Below, one piece after another: positions 41,822 to 50,767 of a stretch of 62,363 nucleotides of DNA (within the stretch, counting starts at the first letter, position 1; every line of letters starts with the position of its first letter). The stretch is from an uncultured Alphaproteobacteria bacterium (GTDB lineage Bacteria > Pseudomonadota > Alphaproteobacteria > Caulobacterales > Caulobacteraceae). Position numbers and translations under genes: made by a program. Below the pieces are notes generated by a model. It ran no database searches, had not been told where the DNA came from, and saw nothing but the letters and a program-made list of their open reading frames with translations. Location of the stretch: NCBI GenBank assembly GCA_903909375.1, contig CAIVVM010000059.1, positions 1 to 62,363 of the forward strand. Reading direction: 5' to 3'.

Positions 41822-43231
41822 TCAATCCTTCTGGGACGCGTAGGCCTTCACCAGCCGATAGCTGAACTCCCGCGCGTCAAGGAGCGATTTCACGCCGATC
41901 CGCTCGTTCAGGCCATGGATGCGGCCCTGGTCCGGCTCATAGGCGATGCCCGAGACGCCATAGGTGGGGATGCCACCTGCGATCAGCGCCTTGCCGTCGG
42001 TGCCTGCAGCCAGCAGGAACGGGATCACCGGTACGCCCGGCCACATGGATTGCGAGACCTGACGGATCGGGCCCATTACCTGCTGGGTCAGTGGCGGGCC
42101 AGCGTCGGCTACCCCCGGACGGCCCAGGGCGGTGGAGACCGATACTGCGGGGTTGTCGATCACCTTGATGAGAGCGTCTCGCACGTCTTCGCCGGATACG
42201 CCGGGAAAGATCCGGCAGTTGATGGTGGCGTTGGCGCGTTGGGGCAGGGCGTTCGGCGCATGTCCGGCCTGAAGCTGGGTGGCGACGCAGGTGGTGCCCA
42301 GCATGGCGTTGACGCTGGGGTCCCTGCGCAGGATCGCGGCGGCCCCGGCGTCAGCCGGGTTTGCCACGATGGCGTTCATGGCGGCCCCCGTCTCACCGCT
42401 GGAGATCGTCGCCATCTGGGTGAAGTAGCTGCGGGTCGTATCGTTCAGCATCACCGGGAAGCTGTAGGCGGAGATCCGGTCGATGGCGCGGGCCAGGTGA
42501 TAGATGGCGTTGTCCGGCACCGGACGCGAGGAATGTCCGCCGGGGTTGGTGACCTCAAGTTTGTACGACGTGCTGGACTTCTCGCCGGCCAGCACGGTGT
42601 GGGCCACCGGCTTGCCGGACCCGTCAAGATTGACGCCGGCGCCCTCGTTCAGTGCGAACGCCGCGTCGATCAGATCGCGTTTGTTGGCGACCAGCCAGGC
42701 CGCGCCGTTCACGTGCCCGCCGCCTTCCTCGCCGCAGGTGAGCGCCAGCTTGATGGGTCTGCGTCCCCTGAAACCTTCCTGCCGGAAGCGGATGAGCAGA
42801 TCGGTGAAGATCGCGGCCTGCGCCTTGTCGTCCGAGGCTCCACGCGCATAGAAGTAGCCGCCCTCCTCGACGAGCGTGAAGGGATCCCTCGTCCAGTCTT
42901 CCCTTTTCGCTTCCACAACGTCGATGTGGGCCAGCAGCAGGATCGCCTTGGCCCTGGAGTCCTTGCCCGGATAGACCGCCACGAGGCCGCCGTCCTTGGG
43001 CCTGCCGGGCGGGGTGAATACAGTCAGGTCACTGTCAGGGAACCCCGCCGTCTTCAGGCGTGCCGCCATCCGCTGGGCGGCCAGGGTGCAGTCGCCGGCC
43101 GAGAAGGTGGTGTTGGTCTCCACCAACTCCTTGTAGAGGCTGCGGAACGCCGCCTCGCCCGGCTGCGGGGCCTGGGCCGCGGCGGGCGTGACGACGGCGA
43201 GCGCGACGAGCGCGGCGGCAAGTTTCTGCAT
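41822..43231 (-). CDS. M20-family metallopeptidase (exported)
   Basis: 469 residues from ATG 43231 (GGGGGA upstream), with a signal peptide ending near residue 19 (PAAAQA). Metal-binding motifs: LLAHIDVVEAKREDW (His, Asp) near 95, ARGASDDKAQ near 130, TCGEEGGG (catalytic Glu pair) near 168, and a later AGTDGKALIAGGI with His-containing HGLNERI near the end. The family trims dipeptides, acylamino acids or carboxypeptidase substrates in the periplasm. It is followed by the RNase H-like gene, 8 bases away. Confidence 0.88.
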   Translation of the reverse strand: MQKLAAALVALAVVTPAAAQAPQPGEAAFRSLYKELVETNTTFSAGDCTLAAQRMAARLKTAGFPDSDLTVFTPPGRPKDGGLVAVYPGKDSRAKAILLLAHIDVVEAKREDWTRDPFTLVEEGGYFYARGASDDKAQAAIFTDLLIRFRQEGFRGRRPIKLALTCGEEGGGHVNGAAWLVANKRDLIDAAFALNEGAGVNLDGSGKPVAHTVLAGEKSSTSYKLEVTNPGGHSSRPVPDNAIYHLARAIDRISAYSFPVMLNDTTRSYFTQMATISSGETGAAMNAIVANPADAGAAAILRRDPSVNAMLGTTCVATQLQAGHAPNALPQRANATINCRIFPGVSGEDVRDALIKVIDNPAVSVSTALGRPGVADAGPPLTQQVMGPIRQVSQSMWPGVPVIPFLLAAGTDGKALIAGGIPTYGVSGIAYEPDQGRIHGLNERIGVKSLLDAREFSYRLVKAYASQKD

Positions 43232-43294
43232 CTGGTGTTTCCCCCTGGTGCGGGGGTTATTCCATTCCGGCCGGGACGAACACAAGCGGCGCGC

Positions 43295-44449
43295 TCAACC
43301 TGCCATTACGGCGGCCGCCAGATCGCGGGACGTCTGGCCGCTCATGCCTTCGGTGGAGGTGTTGGTCATCAGAACGAAAGTGGTCTCGCTGGCCGGGTCG
43401 ACGAACCAGCTGTGGCCATAGACACCTGCCCAGGTCCAGGCGCCGGCGGGCAGGTGTGAGGCGGTGGGTTCCGGGTCCAGCATCACCGCGCCGCCGAAGC
43501 CAAAGCCCCAGCCGGGGCCGCTGGTGACGATGGCGTGGGCTCCGGTCTGGTTGGTCATCATATCCTGGGCGGTTTCCGCCGAGACCACTGCGCCGCCGCC
43601 GGTGCGGATCGCTTCCAGAAAGGCCAGCATGTCGGGCGCAGAACAGACCATGCCCGCGCCGCCAGAGGGAAATGATGCCGGATCGAAAATGCGGTCCGGT
43701 GCAAACTGGATGCCCGAAAGTTCGGCGAAGGGCACGGTGTGGGTGGTCCCCATCTTCACCGGGGGCGCACCATCGGCATAGGCTGTCGCCAGCCGCCCGC
43801 GGTCTGTGACAGAGAAGCCGGTATCGGCCATGCCGACCTTGCTGGTGACGCGTTCGGCCACCACCTCGGGCAGGCTGCGACCTGTAGCGGCCTCCATCAC
43901 CGCGCCCATCACATCCATCCCGACCGAATAGAGCCAGGCGGCGCCGGGCGGGAACATCAGGCCGGCGTTACTGATCCGTCGCAGTTCCTCGGGGAAGCCC
44001 AGGCCGGGCTGGTCCATGCCGTCGGAGACGCCAAGCTTGAGATAGGGGCCATCCGCCGGCTGCATGAAGCCGTAGGAGAGACCCGCGGTGTGCGTCAGCA
44101 GGTGGCGCAGCGTGATCGTCGGGACCTGTCCCTGGAAGGCGGGTTGAAAATCCGGCAGCCAGCGGATCACCGGATCATCCAGACCGATCACCTCGCTCTC
44201 CACCAGGCTGAGGGCGGCGGCGGTGACGATGGGCTTGGTCAGCGAGGAAGCCCGGAAAATTGTGTCCAGCGACATCGCCCGGCCGGCCTCTCGGTCGGCC
44301 TGGCCGGCGGCGCGGGCGTAGGCTAAAGCGCCGCTGCGGGCCACCAGCGCCACAGCGCCGACGATCTTGGTTGCGGCAAGCGCGGCATCGAGGATCGGGT
44401 CGAGCCGGGCCGCCAGCATCGCATCGATCCGGGGTTCCAGGGTGGCCAT
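43295..44449 (-). CDS. Serine hydrolase, class C beta-lactamase/esterase family
   Basis: 384 residues. Ser-x-x-Lys is at SSLTKPIV (about residue 68-71), the Tyr in WLYSVGMDVMG near 174, and GWGFGFGG near 312 occupies the KTG-like position, as in EstB-type esterases. No signal peptide is obvious. It probably hydrolyses esters or peptides rather than conferring antibiotic resistance. Divergent from the MBL gene, with a candidate operator between. Confidence 0.85.
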   Translation of the reverse strand: MATLEPRIDAMLAARLDPILDAALAATKIVGAVALVARSGALAYARAAGQADREAGRAMSLDTIFRASSLTKPIVTAAALSLVESEVIGLDDPVIRWLPDFQPAFQGQVPTITLRHLLTHTAGLSYGFMQPADGPYLKLGVSDGMDQPGLGFPEELRRISNAGLMFPPGAAWLYSVGMDVMGAVMEAATGRSLPEVVAERVTSKVGMADTGFSVTDRGRLATAYADGAPPVKMGTTHTVPFAELSGIQFAPDRIFDPASFPSGGAGMVCSAPDMLAFLEAIRTGGGAVVSAETAQDMMTNQTGAHAIVTSGPGWGFGFGGAVMLDPEPTASHLPAGAWTWAGVYGHSWFVDPASETTFVLMTNTSTEGMSGQTSRDLAAAVMAG

Positions 44450-44533
44450 GACCGTCTCCTCCAGTACTTGTATTCAGGGTCATAGAGCTTGCGACGCTGC
44501 GTTAATCAACTGCGCGCGCATTGGCGTTTGCCC

Positions 44534-44556
44534 TTATCGGCGTCGAAGTCCGATAA
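44534..44556. promoter_or_regulatory. Inverted repeat between divergent hydrolase genes
   Basis: TTATCGG (44534-44540) and CCGATAA (44550-44556) form perfect 7-bp arms around 9 bases in the 137-base gap between the beta-lactamase-like and MBL-fold genes. It is a possible operator; the function is untested. Confidence 0.3.
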
Positions 44557-44586
44557 TGGGGGTCGACAACAGGGGAGCCCAGGGCT

Positions 44587-45657
44587 TTGCGGGACGGGAT
44601 TGAAGAGGCGGCGGCGTGGGAAAGCCACAGGCCGAAACTGACCTATCCGCTGGAGGCGTCGCCCGGGACAGGCGAGGCGGTGGATATCGCGCCGGGCGTT
44701 AAGTGGATGCGGATGCCGCTGGGCGGAGCGCTGGCGTTCATCAACGTCTGGGCGATCGCCGAGGGCGACGGCTGGGCCATCGTCGACACCGGCATTGGCG
44801 GGGTCGAGACCCGCAACGGCTGGCGCGCCGTGCTGAAGGGCCCGCTGGAGGGCAAGCCGGTGACGCGGGTGTTTGTCACGCACATGCATCCAGACCACAT
44901 CGGCATGTCGGGATATCTGACGCGCAAGTTCGACGCTGCCCTCTGGATCACCCGGCTGGAGTACATCACCTGCCGGTCCCTCGCGGCGGACACCGGACGT
45001 GAGGCGCCGGAGGATGCCCTGCGCTTTTTCCAGGGGGCCGGTTGGGACGAGGACGCGCTTGAGAACTATCGGGCCCGGTTCGGCGGGTTCGGCCGGGGAT
45101 TGCACGCCCTGCCGGACAGCTTCCGCCGTCTGAGCGACGACGACGAGATCCGGATTGGCGATCATGTCTGGCGCGTGGTGGTTGGCTCCGGCCACAGCCC
45201 GGAGCATGCCTGCCTCTATTGCCCGGACCTGAAACTGATGATTTCGGGTGACCAGGTGCTGCCGAAGATTTCCTCCAATGTGTCGGTGTTTCCGACCGAG
45301 CCCGATGGTGATCCGCTCACCGACTGGCTGACCTCCCTGGCGCGGATCAAGACCAGGGTGCCGGATGATGTCCTGGTTCTGCCGGCGCACAACGAGCCAT
45401 TCTACGGCCTCCACGCCCGTATCGATCACCTGATCAGCGGCCATGAGCGGGGGCTGGAGCGCCTGGCCGCGCTGCTGTCAGAACCCCGGCGGGTGGTCGA
45501 CGTCTTTTCGGTGCTGTTCCGGCGCAAGATCGATCAGAATCTGCTGGGGCTGGCGACGGGCGAGAGCCTGGCGCACCTCAACTGCCTGATCGCCCGCGGC
45601 CAGGCCGTGCGCGAGCGTGACGCCTCTGGCGTCGACTGGTACCGCGCGACCGCCTAA
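44587..45657 (+). CDS. MBL-fold metallohydrolase
   Basis: 356 residues starting with TTG 44587 (GGGGAG upstream). The metal site is VTHMHPDHIGMSG near residue 99 (His-x-His-x-Asp-His), followed by GHSPEHACLY near 200, SGDQVL near 220 and PAHNEPF near 263. The C-terminal helical domain (ERLAALLSEPRRVVDVFSVLFRR) is of the LACTB2/flavoprotein-like hydrolase type. Substrate unknown. Confidence 0.88.
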   Translation: MRDGIEEAAAWESHRPKLTYPLEASPGTGEAVDIAPGVKWMRMPLGGALAFINVWAIAEGDGWAIVDTGIGGVETRNGWRAVLKGPLEGKPVTRVFVTHMHPDHIGMSGYLTRKFDAALWITRLEYITCRSLAADTGREAPEDALRFFQGAGWDEDALENYRARFGGFGRGLHALPDSFRRLSDDDEIRIGDHVWRVVVGSGHSPEHACLYCPDLKLMISGDQVLPKISSNVSVFPTEPDGDPLTDWLTSLARIKTRVPDDVLVLPAHNEPFYGLHARIDHLISGHERGLERLAALLSEPRRVVDVFSVLFRRKIDQNLLGLATGESLAHLNCLIARGQAVRERDASGVDWYRATA

Positions 45658-45690
45658 GACGCTCAGCCAGAGACTTGGGGAGACACTATC

Positions 45691-46656
45691 ATGACCGACC
45701 GCATCACCTCGCCCTTCGGAGCCAGGTCGACCGCCCGCGACGTCGTCAAAGGTCATGACCTGTCGGGGCAGACCATGATCGTGACGGGCGGAGCATCCGG
45801 CCTGGGCGTGGAAACCGCCCGTGCCCTGGCCGAAGCCGGCGCCGACGTTACGATCGCCGTGCGCAATGCCGAGGCCGGTGCGATAGCGGCCGCAGACATC
45901 AACACGACGGCCGGCGGACGGGTATCGGTAGGCCTGCTGGATCTGTCGGACCTGCCCACTGTGGCCGCCTTCGCCAGCGCCTGGGGCGACAAGCCGCTGA
46001 GCGCCCTGATCAACAACGCCGCCGTCATGGCCTGTCCGCAGGCCTACACGGCCCAGGATCTGGAGATGCAGATCGGCACCAACCACTTTGGTCACTTCGT
46101 GCTGACGACCCTGCTGGCCCGGGCGCTGATGAACGGCTCCGAGGCCGCTCGCGCCAGTCGCGTGGTGTCGCTGTCGTCCATCGGCCACCGTCGCAGTCCG
46201 GTGAACTTTGACGACCCGCACTATCGCAATCGGCCTTACGAAAAGTGGGAGTCCTACGGTCAGGCCAAGACCGCCAACGCCCTGTTCGCGGTAGGCTTCA
46301 ATCAGCGGTTCGCCGACCTGGGCGTCAACGCCAATTCGGTGATGCCCGGTGGCATCATGACGCCGTTGCAACGACACCTGCCCCGCGAGGAGATGATCGC
46401 CATGGGCTGGATGGACGAGGCCGGCAAGATCAACGAGCGTTTCAAGTCCACCGAGCAGGGCGCCGCGACCAGCGTCTGGGCGGCAGTGGGACCGGAACTG
46501 GAAGGGGTAGGCGGGCTCTATCTGGAACACTGCGCCCAGGCCTTACCATGGACCCAGGAAAACCCGTTCGAAGGGGTGATGCCCTATGCTGTTGATCCTG
46601 AGGCGGCCGACCGCCTTTGGGCCCTCAGCGAAGAGACGACGGGTGTCCGGCTTTGA
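45691..46656 (+). CDS. SDR-family oxidoreductase
   Basis: 321 residues. NAD(P) motif GGASGLG at about 31-37, NNAAVMACP near 108, Ser in VVSLSSIGHRRSPVNFDDPHY near 152, Tyr-x-x-x-Lys in SYGQAKTANALFA at about 186-190. The long insert after the Ser motif is typical of retinol-dehydrogenase/WW-domain-oxidoreductase-like SDRs. It follows the MBL gene by 33 bases. Substrate unknown. Confidence 0.88.
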   Translation: MTDRITSPFGARSTARDVVKGHDLSGQTMIVTGGASGLGVETARALAEAGADVTIAVRNAEAGAIAAADINTTAGGRVSVGLLDLSDLPTVAAFASAWGDKPLSALINNAAVMACPQAYTAQDLEMQIGTNHFGHFVLTTLLARALMNGSEAARASRVVSLSSIGHRRSPVNFDDPHYRNRPYEKWESYGQAKTANALFAVGFNQRFADLGVNANSVMPGGIMTPLQRHLPREEMIAMGWMDEAGKINERFKSTEQGAATSVWAAVGPELEGVGGLYLEHCAQALPWTQENPFEGVMPYAVDPEAADRLWALSEETTGVRL

Positions 46657-46663
46657 GGCGGTC

Positions 46664-47158
46664 ATGAGTACGGTTCAAAGCGGCGTGGTCGTCCGGGTCG
46701 CGACCATCGCCGACGTCCCGCTGATCCATCAGTTCATCCGCGAACTGGCAGAATATGAACGCCTGCTCCACGAAGTGGAGGCGAGCGAGGCCGATATCCG
46801 CCGCGATCTGTTCGGTGAGAACCCTCGCTGCTTCTGCGAGATCGCCGAGTACGAGGGCAAGCCCGTGGGTTTTGCCCTGTGGTTTTACAACTACTCCACC
46901 TTTCGGGGGCGCGCGGGCATCTATCTGGAAGACCTGTTCGTGCGCACGGAGGCGCGCGGCGTCGGGGCGGGCAAGGCCCTGCTGCGGCGGCTGGCGCAGC
47001 GCTGCATCGACGCCGATCTTGGGCGACTGGAGTGGGCCGTGCTGAACTGGAATGCGCCGTCGATCGCATTCTACGACAGCCTGGGCGCCTCGGCGAAAAC
47101 CGAGTGGACGGTCCGCCGTCTTGACGGTGAGGCGCTGGAGACCCTGGCCGCGTCATGA
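46664..47158 (+). CDS. GNAT-family N-acetyltransferase (diamine acetyltransferase-like)
   Basis: 164 residues from ATG 46664 (GAGG upstream). Acetyl-CoA-binding region LEDLFVRTEARGVGAGKALLRRLA (R/Q-x-x-G-x-G/A near residue 95), then RLEWAVLNWNAPSIAFYDSLGA, typical of SSAT/diamine acetyltransferases. It starts 7 bases after the SDR stop and overlaps the next GNAT gene by 4 bases, so these genes form an operon. Confidence 0.88.
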   Translation: MSTVQSGVVVRVATIADVPLIHQFIRELAEYERLLHEVEASEADIRRDLFGENPRCFCEIAEYEGKPVGFALWFYNYSTFRGRAGIYLEDLFVRTEARGVGAGKALLRRLAQRCIDADLGRLEWAVLNWNAPSIAFYDSLGASAKTEWTVRRLDGEALETLAAS

Positions 47159-47769
47159 GCATGCCTCCAAAAACCGTGCTCGAGGTTTCGGCGGAAGAGG
47201 TCGAGGCGATCCGTCAGGCCGTGCGCACGGCGGATGTTGCGACTCTGGGCGATGGACGGGCGCGCGCAGACCTGACTCACGTTGAAGGGCTTGTGGCCTT
47301 GCTGTCGGACGAACGGGTGTCCGGACCGATCTATGACCTGCCCCGGCCCATCAATGCCGAGAGTGTCACCCGCTGGGTGGTGGAAAGCCAGGCGCTGGCG
47401 CTGGCGGGCGAGGCGCTGCTGATCGTGAACCTGGACGCCGAGGGCGTGGTCGCGGGTTACTCCCGCATCACCGTCTGGCCGGACCGTTCGGCGGCGGAAC
47501 TGGCCGGCGCAATCCGCGCCGACCGCCAGAACAGCGGCCAGGGCGGCCGCGGCATGGCCCACAGCTTCGGCTGGATATTCGAGACCCTGGGCGTGCGGAT
47601 GATGTGCCTGACCGCGGCGCTGGACAACATTCGCGTCCAGAAGGGCATCGACGCCGCTGGTTTCACCCGGATGGGTGAGCGGGATGCTGTACGCCCGGAC
47701 GGCACGATCCGCCGTTCGATCTACTGGGAGATGATGCGCGAGGACTGGCGCATGCGACACAGACTCTGA
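47155..47769 (+). CDS. GNAT-family N-acetyltransferase
   Basis: 204 residues with GNAT features in the second half: VAGYSRITVWPDRS, GGRGMAHSFGWIFETLGVRMMCLTAALDNIRVQKGIDAAGF, ending in a typical strand pair. It is unlike its upstream neighbour and resembles RimJ/RimL-type enzymes only loosely. The start overlaps the preceding GNAT gene by 4 bases. Substrate unknown. Confidence 0.75.
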   Translation: MSMPPKTVLEVSAEEVEAIRQAVRTADVATLGDGRARADLTHVEGLVALLSDERVSGPIYDLPRPINAESVTRWVVESQALALAGEALLIVNLDAEGVVAGYSRITVWPDRSAAELAGAIRADRQNSGQGGRGMAHSFGWIFETLGVRMMCLTAALDNIRVQKGIDAAGFTRMGERDAVRPDGTIRRSIYWEMMREDWRMRHRL

Positions 47770-47780
47770 GGCGCGCTGGA

Positions 47781-48077
47781 TCAGATCCGGAGGTCGACAA
47801 AGTTTCCGGTGGCGCGGATCGGGGCCGGGGGAGTGCGGCGGGCGGTTTCGATCGTGATCGAGATTTCGGTCTCGATGCGCGCCTGCGGAGCGAGCTTCAG
47901 CAAGGTGATGCGGTCAATGCCCCGCTCGGCCAGGATCTGGTCGCGGATCTGGTCGCGGCTCTCCACGGCCGGGTTGGCGGGCTGCACTGCGCGGAGGGAC
48001 TTGGCCCGCATACGATCCGCCGCCGCAAACGCCAGTTCGCGGGTCGCTGCGCCAGGTTGGGACATTCCGAGATACAT
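47781..48077 (-). CDS. Hypothetical protein, 98 residues
   Basis: No family recognised. The sequence has a charged helix in the middle (ESRDQIRDQILAERGIDRITLLKL) and two beta-like segments at the end (ARIETEISITIETA). Repeated Arg-Asp-Gln-Ile is the main oddity. No signal peptide or membrane segment. Convergent with the GNAT gene; upstream lies a hairpin-repeat region. Confidence 0.6.
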   Translation of the reverse strand: MYLGMSQPGAATRELAFAAADRMRAKSLRAVQPANPAVESRDQIRDQILAERGIDRITLLKLAPQARIETEISITIETARRTPPAPIRATGNFVDLRI

Positions 48078-48107
48078 GGCCTGGCCCCTCGCAATGGGGG
48101 CGCCAAC

Positions 48108-48334
48108 CCGAGTCTATCTCCCCCGCGAAGCGGCGGGTCGAAGCCGGAGGCGAGCCCGGGGGGCTCGGCGCAGGCGTCGCGGACCACGCCCCGCAGAGGG
48201 CGTGGTGGAGGGGGCAAGCCGCAAGCCGGGCGGATCGGCCGGATAAACTGGTCTCGGCAGATGGGGCTTTCCCCCTCCACCACCCGTTCTTGGGCGGGCG
48301 GTCCCCCTCCCGCCATCGCGATGCGATGGGGGAG
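48108..48334. repeat. Cluster of GC-rich palindromic intergenic repeats
   Basis: The 266-base gap holds no gene. GTGGTGGAGGGGG (48202-48214) and CCCCCTCCACCAC (48271-48283) form a perfect 13-bp long-range stem. CCTCCCgCCATCGC-GAT-GCGATGGGGGAGG (about 48307-48334) forms a tighter hairpin with one bulge. CTCCCCC occurs again near 48118. Such CTCCCCC/GGGGGAG elements are typical dispersed repeats of Caulobacterales and relatives; they lie between divergent genes 47781-48077 and 48344-49270 (read toward one another's ends). Confidence 0.65.
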
Positions 48335-48343
48335 GTCAGAGCC

Positions 48344-49270
48344 TTACGCTGGCGCCTTCTGGGCCGTCGCACCCGGCAGGACCGCGCGGTTCAGATCGAA
48401 GAACTTCGGCGCCATGGCCGGCACGGCTTCGGACAGGATGGTCGCGACGGTCCAGCCCTCTTCCTTGGTCACCGTCTCGATCGGGCGGGGCTGGGAGTAG
48501 AGGATGATGTTCTCGCCCGAGGAGCCGAAGATCTGGCCTGAAACGTGGGCCGCGGCCGGGGTGACCATGGCGACGGAGAAGCGAGCCGGCTGGTCGGCGC
48601 GGATCTTCTCGGCCATCACGGCGCGGCGGGCGGCGGCGGCCTCGTCCTTGATCGGCACCGACTGGGTCATGCGCGTCCAGGCGACGGGCGCCAGGCAGTT
48701 GGAGCGAACGTTGTTGCGCGCGCCTTCCATGGCGATGATCCGCGACATGCCGGCGATGCCCATCTTGGCCGCGCCATAGTTGGCCTGGCCGATGTTGCCG
48801 AACAGGCCGGACGTCGAGGTGAAGAACATGTAGGCGCCGTCGTTCTGTTCGCGGAACAGCTCGATGGTGGCGCGGGCCACGTTGAATGAGCCGCGCATGT
48901 GGACGGCGATAACGGCGTCCCACTCGGCCTCGGTCATCTTGTGGAACATCACGTCGCGCAGGATGCCGGCCGGATTGATCACGGCATGCAGGCCGCCGAA
49001 TTCCTTCTTGGCCTGCTCGACCATGCCGTAGACGGCGTCGAGATCGGTGACGCTGTCGGAGTTGGAAACGGCCTCGCCGCCGGCGGCGCGGATTTCCTGG
49101 GCGACGGCCTCGGCCGGACCCGCGGAGCCTTCGTCCTCACCCTTCAGGCTGCCGCCCAGATCGTTGACGACAACCTTCGCGCCTTCCTGCGCGGCGATCA
49201 GGGCGCAGTCGCGGCCAATGCCGTTGCCGCCGCCGGTGACCAGTACAACCTTGCCTTCAAGTGCGCCCAT
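48344..49270 (-). CDS. SDR-family dehydrogenase (peroxisomal MFE-2/17beta-HSD4-like)
   Basis: 308 residues. GGGNGIG near residues 13-19, VVVNDLGGSLKGEDEG near 33 (a characteristic of MFE-2-type (3R)-hydroxyacyl-CoA dehydrogenases), NPAGILRD near 100, Ser in FTSTSGLFGNIGQANYGAAKMG (Ser about 149, Tyr/Lys about 162/166). The C-terminal extension with WTVATILSEAVPAMAP is the usual one. Likely oxidises a 3-hydroxyacyl-CoA, possibly steroid or branched chain. Confidence 0.85.
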   Translation of the reverse strand: MGALEGKVVLVTGGGNGIGRDCALIAAQEGAKVVVNDLGGSLKGEDEGSAGPAEAVAQEIRAAGGEAVSNSDSVTDLDAVYGMVEQAKKEFGGLHAVINPAGILRDVMFHKMTEAEWDAVIAVHMRGSFNVARATIELFREQNDGAYMFFTSTSGLFGNIGQANYGAAKMGIAGMSRIIAMEGARNNVRSNCLAPVAWTRMTQSVPIKDEAAAARRAVMAEKIRADQPARFSVAMVTPAAAHVSGQIFGSSGENIILYSQPRPIETVTKEEGWTVATILSEAVPAMAPKFFDLNRAVLPGATAQKAPA

Positions 49271-49302
49271 CGCTTCAGACTCCCGTTTGATTTGGGAGAC
49301 AC

Positions 49303-50565
49303 TTATTCGAGGCGGTTGGCTCGACGCAAGTCAGGGAAGAGCCAGGCCCAGATTCCGGTGACCATCACGGCTCCCACGCCGCCGAACACCGCCGCGCCGA
49401 CAGGCCCCAGAATCCGCGCGACAATGCCGCTTTCAAACTCGCCCAGTTCATTGGACGCGCCAATGAACACCGAGGAAACGGCGGCGACCCGGCCGCGCAT
49501 CTGATCGGGTGTGACCAACTGCACCAGCGTTTGACGTACGAAGACACTCAGCATGTCCGCGCCGCCCAGCACCGCCAGCGCTGCGACGGATAGCCACAGG
49601 GACTTCGACAGCCCGAAGACGATGGTCGCCAGGCCGAACACCGCCACCCCGCCGAACATGAACAGCCCTGCCTTGGCCCGGATCGGGTTGGCGGCCAGCC
49701 ACAGGGCAACCACCGTGGCGCCCATGGCGGGCCCGGCGCGCAGCAGACCGAAACCCTGCGGCCCCACATGCAGTACGTCACGCGCGAAGACGGGCAACAG
49801 GGCCGTGGCCCCGCCCAGCAGCACCGCAAACAGGTCCAGCGAGATGGCGCCGAATACGATCTTCTGGCGCCAGACATAGGTCAGGCCTTCCTTGATCAGC
49901 GTCCAGCGCGAGCCTGGATTGACCGTCGGCCTGGCGTTCTTGCGGATCAGCAGGATCAGGATGAAGGCCAGGCCGTAGAGTGCGAAGGTCGTGAAACAAG
50001 CGGTCTGGGCGGAGTGAGCGACGAGGAAGCCGGCCGCAGCCGGCCCGGCGATGGACGCGCTCTGCCAGGCCAGCGAATTCCAGGCGATGGCGCGCGGTAG
50101 CAGCCGGCGCGGCACCAGCATCGGCCCCAGCGCGGTGTTGGCCGGGGCGAAGAAAGCCCGACTGGCGCCAAACAGTGCGGCGATCCCCAGCAACAGCCCG
50201 GGCGAGGCCCAGCCATTCAGCGTGGCGATGGCCAACGCCAGCACGCTGAGCATCTCGCCGGTCAGGCAGACCAGCAGCAGCTTCTTGCGGTCGTAACGGT
50301 CAGCCGCCTCACCTGCAGGCAGCGTCAGCAGAAACAACGGCAGGAAGGCCGCCAGTCCGATCATCCCCACCAGGAAGGCGCTCTCGGCCACGGATCGGGT
50401 CTCGCGGGCCAGGGCGTACATCTGCCAGCCCATGGCGACGCTCTGGATCTGGGTGCCGAAACTGCCCATCCACCGCGTTCCCCAGAACAGCAGGTAGTCA
50501 CGCTCCTTGAGCAGTGCCCGGGCGGAGGGGACGCTATCGTCGTCGGGGGTTTGGGTGTCGGTCAT
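49303..50565 (-). CDS. MFS exporter (EntS/MFS_3-like)
   Basis: 420 residues from ATG 50565. About 12 hydrophobic segments, with FWGTRWMGSFGTQIQSVAMGWQMYALA in the first helix and AGEAADRYDRKKLLL in the loop after helix 2, as in the EntS/MFS_3 group of siderophore and drug exporters. The extension to 50628 in the same frame is not needed. Substrate unknown. It lies 32 bases upstream of the SDR gene. Confidence 0.85.
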   Translation of the reverse strand: MTDTQTPDDDSVPSARALLKERDYLLFWGTRWMGSFGTQIQSVAMGWQMYALARETRSVAESAFLVGMIGLAAFLPLFLLTLPAGEAADRYDRKKLLLVCLTGEMLSVLALAIATLNGWASPGLLLGIAALFGASRAFFAPANTALGPMLVPRRLLPRAIAWNSLAWQSASIAGPAAAGFLVAHSAQTACFTTFALYGLAFILILLIRKNARPTVNPGSRWTLIKEGLTYVWRQKIVFGAISLDLFAVLLGGATALLPVFARDVLHVGPQGFGLLRAGPAMGATVVALWLAANPIRAKAGLFMFGGVAVFGLATIVFGLSKSLWLSVAALAVLGGADMLSVFVRQTLVQLVTPDQMRGRVAAVSSVFIGASNELGEFESGIVARILGPVGAAVFGGVGAVMVTGIWAWLFPDLRRANRLE

Positions 50566-50767
50566 CAGCCCGGGCAACCTGCCTTGCGCCGGATCATGGG
50601 GCAATGGCGTTGACGCGCGGCCCTCCACCCCTTATCTGCGCCGCTCCAGATAGCGCCCGGGAGGGCTTTTCGATGCGACGACGTCCGCTGGCCTGAGCGC
50701 CAACCGAACCCAGGGTCTGACCGGCCAGGTCAGCCGCCACGTCGCCTTTCGTATCCGGGAAAACCCC

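Noticed and set aside
41915..43459. Plus-strand frame of 514 codons
   Set aside because: Complementary frame to the M20 peptidase and beta-lactamase-like genes.
43295..44449. Antibiotic-resistance beta-lactamase
   Set aside because: The SxxK and Tyr motifs are present, but the GWGFGFGG region and lack of signal peptide fit esterase-like members; no basis for a resistance claim.
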